11,836 nt of DNA from Desulfovibrio sp. (GTDB lineage: Bacteria > Desulfobacterota > Desulfovibrionia > Desulfovibrionales > Desulfovibrionaceae), in NCBI GenBank assembly GCA_003525525.1, contig DQED01000095.1, positions 1 to 11,836 of the forward strand. Direction: 5' to 3'. Both the position numbers and the translations under genes were made by a program. Below the pieces are notes generated by a model. It was not told the DNA's origin and made no database searches. It saw nothing but the letters and a program-made list of their open reading frames with translations. The first letter of the stretch is position 1. Every line of letters starts with the position of its first letter. Shown in pieces: positions 6,557 to 11,836 of this stretch.

Positions 6557-7795
6557 CTATTCCTTCTCCATCCCCTTCTCCCGTGCGCCCGCACCGAATC
6601 CTCCCCTGACGAAGCAGAGCGCCAGCCCTGCGCACAGGGTCGCTTCGGTGGCGATGGTGGCCAGGGCTGCGCCTTTTGCGGCGAGCAGCGGGATGAGCAG
6701 CAGGTTGAGGAGGATATTGAGCACGGCGGCGAGGACGGTGAGCAGGGCGTAGGCGCGTTCGCGCCCGAGCGCCACGAGGGCCTGGGTGAGGACGTAGTTG
6801 GGCAGGATGAACGGCAGCGAGCCGAGCAGCCAGGCAAGCAGCGGGATGGCGTCGGCGTATTTGTCGCCGAAGGCCAGGGTGAGGATGAAGGGGCCGAGCA
6901 GCAGGCCGCCGGCGGTGGCGGCGACGGACAGGGCGATCATGACGCCGAGCATGCGGGTGAAGGAGTGCTTGAAGGCTGCGGTGTCGTTTAAGGAGAGGCG
7001 CAGGGTGCGGAAGAAGATGTGTGCGAGCGGCGTGGCCAGCATGATGACGCCTTCGATGAGGCGGTAGGCGGCGGCGTAGTTGCCGACTGCGGCCGGGTCG
7101 TCCGTGAGCAGGCGCAGCAGGATGATATCGCAACGGAAGTAGATGGTGGTGGCGGCGGAGATGCAGAGAAACGCCAGGCAGGGGGCGTAGACTTCGCGGG
7201 TTGGGGCCAGGCGCGGCCGGACGCGCAGGGCTCGGCCGTAGGGGGTGATGCAGGCCACGGCCTGTCCGGCGAGGAGTCCCAGGAAGACGGCGGTCGGCCC
7301 AGGCGACGGGAAAAGGAGCGCGATGCCGACGCCGAGCGCGGTGGCGGTGCGGGAAAGCGCCCGCCACAGGCCTTCGGCGGCGAAATTGTTGTGTCCTTTG
7401 AGCGAGGACGAGACCAGGGCGGCGGCGGTAAAGAGCGCGTAATAGGCCACGGCCGCGCCGAGGGGGAGGTTGTCGGCGTCCGGGAACAGGGGCACGAGGG
7501 CGAGCCCGAGGAGAGTGGTTGCACCGAGGTGCCCGAGCGCCAGGGACATGAGCGGCGGCCTGTCGGTATTTGCGGCCAGGGCGGCCTTGGCTGTTTCGCG
7601 GAAGATCAGGGTGGAAAAGCCGCCGTCCTGAAGGATGGCGAAAATCGAGGCCACGGTGAGGATGTAGGAATACTGCCCGAACTGCGCCGGGCCGAGCACG
7701 CGGCCGAGCAGGAAGGTGAGTCCCACGGACACGGCGGCGGCGTAGAGGGTCGCGGCCCACTGGCTGGTGAGGGCCTTGGCCAGAGCGCGGCTCAC
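6557..7795 (-). CDS. Polysaccharide flippase (Wzx/RfbX-like, MATE superfamily membrane protein)
   Basis: The 412-residue protein is almost wholly hydrophobic, with about twelve predicted membrane segments, the length and layout of lipid-linked oligosaccharide flippases. The N-terminus, LLGRVLGPAQFGQYSYIL, is the typical start of polysaccharide biosynthesis (PF01943/PF13440) proteins, and YFRCDIILLRLL with VGNYAAAYRLIEG matches their middle block. It would move undecaprenyl-linked glycan across the inner membrane. The start is GTG at 7795-7793, overlapping the upstream phosphatase TGA as GTGA, with GGGAG 6 nt before it. The last dozen residues (AREKGMEKE) are charged and encoded in the purine-rich strand of the adjoining tract. 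Wzx and other MVF-type flippases cannot be told apart here. Confidence 0.85.
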   Translation of the reverse strand: MSRALAKALTSQWAATLYAAAVSVGLTFLLGRVLGPAQFGQYSYILTVASIFAILQDGGFSTLIFRETAKAALAANTDRPPLMSLALGHLGATTLLGLALVPLFPDADNLPLGAAVAYYALFTAAALVSSSLKGHNNFAAEGLWRALSRTATALGVGIALLFPSPGPTAVFLGLLAGQAVACITPYGRALRVRPRLAPTREVYAPCLAFLCISAATTIYFRCDIILLRLLTDDPAAVGNYAAAYRLIEGVIMLATPLAHIFFRTLRLSLNDTAAFKHSFTRMLGVMIALSVAATAGGLLLGPFILTLAFGDKYADAIPLLAWLLGSLPFILPNYVLTQALVALGRERAYALLTVLAAVLNILLNLLLIPLLAAKGAALATIATEATLCAGLALCFVRGGFGAGAREKGMEKE

Positions 7796-8412
7796 GGGGC
7801 GCTCCCGGGGCCGGCGTATGCCAGAAGATGGTCCACGGCGGCGGGCAGGTCCCGGGCCAGGACGTGGGGCCAGCCCGGCCGGCGCGCGCTGAGGGCCAGG
7901 GAAGCGGCGTCGTTTGGGAGTTGCGGCAGGCCCAGTTCACGGGCATGGCGTGCGCCGTGGCCCGTGGTCACGAGGATGGTCAGGGGCGAGCCCAGGGCGA
8001 GGCCGAAGGCGATGTCCGAGGCGGCGTCGCCGATGACGGCCGTTTCGGCGGCGAGCAGGCCGTGGCGCGCGGCCAGGGCCGTGAACATGCCCGTGGCCGG
8101 TTTGCGGCAGGCGCAACCTTCGGCAGGGGCGTGGGGGCAATGGGCCGTTTCCGTGAGGCGTACGCCGTATTGCGCGAGCAGCGCGTCCAGGCGGTTGCGC
8201 ACGGCCTCGTACTGGGCCGGGTCGTAATAGCCCCGGCCGATGCCGGATTGGTTGGTGACGGCGAAAAGCCGCATGCCCGCCCGGGCGAGCCTCGCCAGGG
8301 CCTCGCCGCCGCCCGGCACCAGGGCCACGCCTTCGGGGTCGCAGAGGTAGTGGCGCTCCTCGATGACGGTGCCGTCGCGGTCGAGCAGGACGTTGCGGAT
8401 GGCGGCCGGCAT
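7792..8412 (-). CDS. gmhB: D-glycero-beta-D-manno-heptose 1,7-bisphosphate 7-phosphatase-like HAD phosphatase
   Basis: GmhB removes the 7-phosphate from heptose bisphosphate during ADP-heptose synthesis for LPS inner core. The 206-residue product is a HAD-family enzyme: Asp11 and Asp13 in LLDRDGTV (nucleophile and acid/base), TNQSGIGRG (motif II region), RKPATGM (motif III) and GDAASD with Asp129 and Asp133 (motif IV). The zinc-binding loop Cys92-x-His94 and Cys100-x-Cys102 is intact but shorter than in E. coli GmhB. The start ATG shares one base with the upstream glycosyltransferase stop (TGATG), with AGGA 9 nt before it; its own stop overlaps the flippase GTG. Histidinol-phosphate phosphatase is a related alternative, less likely beside a flippase and a glycosyltransferase. 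Confidence 0.88.
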   Translation of the reverse strand: MPAAIRNVLLDRDGTVIEERHYLCDPEGVALVPGGGEALARLARAGMRLFAVTNQSGIGRGYYDPAQYEAVRNRLDALLAQYGVRLTETAHCPHAPAEGCACRKPATGMFTALAARHGLLAAETAVIGDAASDIAFGLALGSPLTILVTTGHGARHARELGLPQLPNDAASLALSARRPGWPHVLARDLPAAVDHLLAYAGPGSAP

Positions 8413-11400
8413 CAGAAATCGTCCTGGAGTCCCGGCAGATAGGGCAAGGGCCGGGGCGAGAGGAAAAGCGACAAGGGTGCGTCGGCATTGTCGCGAAGCG
8501 TGAGGGGGAGGGCCTCCCCGGCGACGGGTATGCCGGTGAACGCCATGGCGTCGAGTTCGGCCTCGATGCGCATGCGCATGTCCTCCTTGGACCAGAGTTG
8601 CGCGCCCGATTCGGACAGTGCAAAGCGCACGAAACCGGTGGTCACGGGTTTGTCAAAGCGCAGGACAGAGATGCGCCGGGTCATGAGGCCTTCCCAGAGT
8701 CCGGAGCGGTCGCTGACGAGGCGGTCCAGCACCTTGAAATGTTTGCCGTCCGTGGAAAAGGAGACGGTCACGTTGTTCTTGCCGGCCTTGTCCGCGTAGA
8801 TGCGCGGATAGGAGACGATGCGCAGCAGGCGCAGGGGAAAGGCGGAACTCAGGGGCACGGTCACGGCGCAGGGGCCCGGCTCGTTGCAGGAAAGGCAGTC
8901 CTCGTTCGCGTTTTTGCGGATGTTTTCGGCCAGGGGAAAGGCGGCCAGGGCTTCGGATTCGCTATGGAAGCTCGGCTCGAAGCGCAATACTCCGGTATTT
9001 CTTTGGAGAAGCAGGGTGGTCGGCGCAGGGGCGAAGACCGGCACGGTCACGGTCTTGCCGCCGATGTCCAGGCGCGGACGGTGGAGCGCGCCCTGGAGCT
9101 TGAGCGCCGCGAATTCCTGCGGCGGCGTCTGGCCCAGGCGCGCGGTCACGGGGACGCCCGGAGTGAGGCGCACGAAAGGATCGCTCAGGGCAGGGTCGAA
9201 AAAGAGGTAGGCTGGTGAGCCGTCCGGTCCGGGGATGGTAAAGACCGGCGCGAGGCCGGGGTGAGCCTGGCGAAAGGCGGCGAGCGACGCGTACGGGTTG
9301 GCCGGCCCCTGGGCGATTTCCGGTGCGGCCGGGAAGGCGTAAAGCGCGTCCGTGTCCACGAGGGGCTCGCCGGGCAGCCAGCGGGCCAGGGCGTTGTGGC
9401 CCGCCGCGCGCCACAGCGCGGCCTCTGCCGGGTCGGGGCCGGTCGGCGCACCGTCGAGCGCGGCCTTGACTTCGATGCGCGAGACTTCGATGACGCCCGG
9501 CTCGAACACCGGTCCGTAGGCGATACGCAGCCGCACCTGCGTTGCGCCGTCCCCGGCGATGTCCACCGGAAATTCCCGGTGGATGCCGTATTCATGGTTG
9601 TTATCCGAAACGAGGGCCTTGCCGTCGCGACCGAACAGGTCATCACCGGTCACGACGCCGGCTTCCCGCCACGGACCGTCGCCCACGGCCAGGGAAACCG
9701 TCACGCGGGAATCGGACGGCAGGAAGGTCAGAAAGACGGTGGCGGAGAAATCCAACCGAACCGTCGCGCGCGTGATACGCGTGCCCGCAGCGGCCACGAA
9801 GCGGTAATCCGCGTAGCCGGGCTTGTCTGAATCGTAGTGGGCGAGGGTGCGGCCGAGGCTGTCCGGGGCGAGATTGTCCGCCACGTCGCAGTCCGCGTAG
9901 AATTTGTAAGTGGTGAAATCCTCGATATAGACGGCATTCCCGTCGGCGTCTGGAAAAAGCGCCACCGGCGCGGTGCTGACGAGACCCATGGCTGAGACGG
10001 CGGTATCCTGGATGACGGCGCGCCGGACGGAAAGAAAGGGGACTTCGGGCGCCGGCTTGCCGTTTTCGATGAGGTAGAAGGCGCGTTTGTAGCCGTCCGG
10101 GGCATAGTGCGACAGGGTGTCGAACGCGCCCGGCATGTACCAGTCGGCGACAAGTTTCGCGTTGCGGTTTTTCTGGAAGAACAGGGTGCGGATGTTGTTT
10201 TTGTTCCAGGTCAGATAATCCGAGAGCTCCTTGTAATACGAGGTCTCTCGGCGGTAATAGATGGAAAGGGAACGCAGGTTGGGGATGCTGACGAGCAGAC
10301 ACAGGAACACGCCGGCCAGGGGCGCGGCCCAGGCGGCGCGTTGCGGCGCAAGCGTCATGTGCCGGGTTGTGCGGTCCGCGATCCAGGCCGCGCCGAGGCC
10401 GGCCAGGGCGATCAGGACGTAGTAGGTATTGAAGAGGTAGCGGGAACTCAGTTCGAGCTTGGTCGCCGCGACCAGGAACGCGACCAGCGGCATGAGCGCG
10501 AATGCGGCAAGGAGCGCCAGCCCGTCGCGCCACTGCCGGTGCAGAGCGACGACGCCGCCGAGCAGGCCGAGCAGGGCCAGGGGCAGCCAGGGTAGGCCCG
10601 GACCGGGCGCGGCGTAGGATCCGAATTCGGACAGGACGGTATGGAGGAAATCGCTTGGGATCGAGGGCGAGCCGCCGCCGGATTTGAGAAAGGTAAAGAC
10701 GTTTTTATAGGCGGTAAACCAGGGGATGTAGAGGATGGCCGCCGTGGCCACGCAGCCGGCCAGGGCAAGGCCCTTGCGCAGGGCCTGCCCCGGGGAAAAC
10801 TCCCGCGTGGCCAGGCCGCGAAGCAGGAACCAAGCCGTAAAGACCCCTTCGGCCGCGATGTTCGAGGTGGCCGTGTAGGCCGTGTAGCACATGGCCGTTG
10901 TGGCGGCGACGTAGGCGGCATAGCGCCCCAGGCCGCCCTTGGCCAGGGCACGGTAGAGCGTCAGCAAGGACAGAAGCCCGAGCAGCATGAAGAGGCTGTA
11001 GGGCCGCAGCTCGCGGGAATAATGGATCTGGTAGACGGAACACGTGGCCAGGGCGGCGGCGCAGATGCCGGCGCTGCGGCTGAAGACCGCCGCGCCGAGC
11101 GCGTAGACTACGCCGATGGTGGCCGTGCCGCAGGCGACGCTCAAAAGCCGCAGCACGGCGTCGTTGCGGCTTGCGGCGAGCACGACGTGGGTCAGCAGGT
11201 GGTAGAGCGGCGGAAAGAATTCGCCGCCGATATCCGACGGCCCCACCACCGTGAGCGTATGGAGCATGCGGGATACGGGCAGCTTGGCGATGCCGAGCGT
11301 AATGAATTCGTCCCACCACAGCGACGGCTCGCCCAGGTGCAGCAGGCGCAGCAGCGCGCCGGCCGCAAGCAGCAAGGCGAGGAGAATGGCATAGAGGCGT

Positions 11401-11420
11401 CGGGTTTTGTCGCTGGGCAT
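8412..11420 (-). CDS. GT39-like membrane glycosyltransferase with very large C-terminal extracytoplasmic domain
   Basis: The 1002-residue protein has an N-terminal GT-C module (residues about 1-380, ten or more membrane segments) and a soluble part of about 620 residues. Family marks are LGEPSLWWDEF with Asp37-Glu38 in the first outer loop (catalytic Asp position), FFPPLYHLL, and YSRELRPYSLFMLL, as in ArnT/PMT-like GT39 enzymes that use polyprenyl-phosphate sugars at the periplasmic face. The soluble part is rich in beta-strand patterns; VSFSTDGKHFKVL with GFVRFALSESG resembles F5/8 type C (discoidin) sugar-binding folds, and Cys842, Cys845 and Cys851 form a small cluster. Start 11420 (MPSDKTRR) fits the family; ATG 11465, directly after the mnmA stop, would add 15 residues. 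Neither has a good Shine-Dalgarno. Acceptor and sugar are unknown. Confidence 0.82.
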   Translation of the reverse strand: MPSDKTRRLYAILLALLLAAGALLRLLHLGEPSLWWDEFITLGIAKLPVSRMLHTLTVVGPSDIGGEFFPPLYHLLTHVVLAASRNDAVLRLLSVACGTATIGVVYALGAAVFSRSAGICAAALATCSVYQIHYSRELRPYSLFMLLGLLSLLTLYRALAKGGLGRYAAYVAATTAMCYTAYTATSNIAAEGVFTAWFLLRGLATREFSPGQALRKGLALAGCVATAAILYIPWFTAYKNVFTFLKSGGGSPSIPSDFLHTVLSEFGSYAAPGPGLPWLPLALLGLLGGVVALHRQWRDGLALLAAFALMPLVAFLVAATKLELSSRYLFNTYYVLIALAGLGAAWIADRTTRHMTLAPQRAAWAAPLAGVFLCLLVSIPNLRSLSIYYRRETSYYKELSDYLTWNKNNIRTLFFQKNRNAKLVADWYMPGAFDTLSHYAPDGYKRAFYLIENGKPAPEVPFLSVRRAVIQDTAVSAMGLVSTAPVALFPDADGNAVYIEDFTTYKFYADCDVADNLAPDSLGRTLAHYDSDKPGYADYRFVAAAGTRITRATVRLDFSATVFLTFLPSDSRVTVSLAVGDGPWREAGVVTGDDLFGRDGKALVSDNNHEYGIHREFPVDIAGDGATQVRLRIAYGPVFEPGVIEVSRIEVKAALDGAPTGPDPAEAALWRAAGHNALARWLPGEPLVDTDALYAFPAAPEIAQGPANPYASLAAFRQAHPGLAPVFTIPGPDGSPAYLFFDPALSDPFVRLTPGVPVTARLGQTPPQEFAALKLQGALHRPRLDIGGKTVTVPVFAPAPTTLLLQRNTGVLRFEPSFHSESEALAAFPLAENIRKNANEDCLSCNEPGPCAVTVPLSSAFPLRLLRIVSYPRIYADKAGKNNVTVSFSTDGKHFKVLDRLVSDRSGLWEGLMTRRISVLRFDKPVTTGFVRFALSESGAQLWSKEDMRMRIEAELDAMAFTGIPVAGEALPLTLRDNADAPLSLFLSPRPLPYLPGLQDDF

Positions 11421-11433
11421 GGAGGGTGCGGTC

Positions 11434-11460
11434 TTCCTTGCCCCAAAAGGAGGGGCAAAG
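11434..11460. repeat. Short inverted repeat at the mnmA / glycosyltransferase junction
   Basis: TTGCCCC at 11438-11444 and GGGGCAA at 11452-11458 are perfect complements around a 7-nt loop. The hairpin lies between the mnmA stop and the preferred glycosyltransferase start, or inside the first codons if the upstream ATG is used. There is no T run on the minus strand after it, so it looks more like an attenuating or translation-control structure than a terminator. Function is inferred. Confidence 0.45.
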
Positions 11461-11465
11461 GCCAT

Positions 11466-11836
11466 TTAGCCAAGCTTCGCCGGGATGACAAGGCCGCCGC
11501 TTGCCGTGTCGGCCGCGCCGGGAGCGGCGTCTTCGAGCACGCCTCCGGCCAGGACGCGGCCCGCGGCGTCGTAGAGCACGGCGAGCTGGCCGGAAGTGGG
11601 CCGGGTCACGGGTTCGGCGAAGGTGATGGCGAGGGTTTCCCCATCCATGGCCGCGCGCGCCGGACGCGGGCGCATGCGGTAGCAGGTTTGCGCCAGGACG
11701 GTTTCGGGCCAGTCGGCCGGCGCGACCAGCTGGTTGACGCGGCCGGCGCGGCAACGCGTTGTGGCGAGGTCGCTTTTGGGGCCGACGCGCAGGGCGTTTC
11801 GCGCCGCATCCTTGGCCAGGACGTAGAGCGGCTCCC
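11466..11836 (-). CDS. mnmA: tRNA-specific 2-thiouridylase MnmA, C-terminal part (partial, 5' end outside window)
   Basis: About 123 codons of the 3' end are present, ending in TAA. They read EPLYVLAKDAARNALRVG, then VNQLVAPADWP, CYRMRPRPARA, ITFAEPV and SGQLAVLYD with VLAGGVLE, the characteristic C-terminal beta-barrel of MnmA. MnmA places sulfur on U34 of Lys, Glu and Gln tRNAs. The ATP-pyrophosphatase motif and catalytic cysteines lie upstream of the window, so integrity cannot be judged. After the usual end (GGGxI-like, here AGGVLE) there is a tail of about 20 residues. The next gene on the strand follows at once, so mnmA may head or belong to the envelope gene run. Confidence 0.88.
   Translation of the reverse strand, partial: EPLYVLAKDAARNALRVGPKSDLATTRCRAGRVNQLVAPADWPETVLAQTCYRMRPRPARAAMDGETLAITFAEPVTRPTSGQLAVLYDAAGRVLAGGVLEDAAPGAADTASGGLVIPAKLG

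Noticed and set aside
7019..8227. Long + strand open frame opposite the flippase and phosphatase
   Set aside because: The Gly/Glu/Arg-rich product is the mirror of two well-supported minus-strand genes.
9643..10533. Alternative minus-strand frame inside the glycosyltransferase gene
   Set aside because: Arg/Pro-rich product with no motifs, nested in a well-supported long gene.
1..11836. CRISPR arrays, tRNA or rRNA genes, insertion sequences, attachment sites, toxin-antitoxin pairs
   Set aside because: No repeat-spacer pattern, cloverleaf, transposase, integrase or terminal inverted repeats were seen on either strand.

Overview
The window is GC-rich, gene-dense bacterial chromosome. Its gene style points to a sulfate-reducing deltaproteobacterium of the Desulfovibrio type: a receiver domain fused to TPRs, a periplasmic glutamine cyclotransferase, and a heptose phosphatase beside lipopolysaccharide-type membrane genes. 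The taxon is inferred, not demonstrated. No insertion sequence, tRNA, rRNA, CRISPR array or phage gene was seen.

Left part (1-2700, + strand). The window opens in the last codons of a Fis-type transcriptional regulator. Its stop codon lies inside the start of an exported glutaminyl-peptide cyclotransferase. A small cysteine-rich protein of unknown function follows. A visibly AT-richer, gene-free stretch of about 300 bp, with a candidate promoter, then leads to an exported Ntn-type amide hydrolase of the choloylglycine hydrolase/penicillin V acylase family. An 18-bp perfect hairpin closes this gene and separates it from the convergent lgt.

Middle part (2713-6478). Three minus-strand genes run panB, a TPR protein with a degenerate receiver domain, then lgt, with short gaps. 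They cover pantothenate/CoA synthesis, probable protein-interaction signalling, and lipoprotein diacylglyceryl transfer. A TrmH-type tRNA 2'-O-methyltransferase diverges from panB across only 57 bp.

Right part (6500-11836, minus strand). A tightly packed set reads mnmA (3' end only), a 1002-residue GT39-like membrane glycosyltransferase, a GmhB-type heptose bisphosphate phosphatase, then a Wzx/MATE-like polysaccharide flippase. The last three are joined by overlapping stop and start codons (TGATG and GTGA), which suggests translational coupling. Sugar-precursor dephosphorylation, glycan modification on the outer face of the inner membrane and lipid-linked glycan flipping together suggest an envelope polysaccharide or LPS function. 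A 41-nt uninterrupted pyrimidine tract with mirror symmetry lies between this set and trmH.

Most of the window is recognisable housekeeping or envelope biology. The least explained items are the large extracytoplasmic domain of the glycosyltransferase, the pseudo-receiver TPR protein, the small Cys-rich protein, the orphan amide hydrolase and the mirror-repeat tract. I did not find a clearly new multi-gene system.
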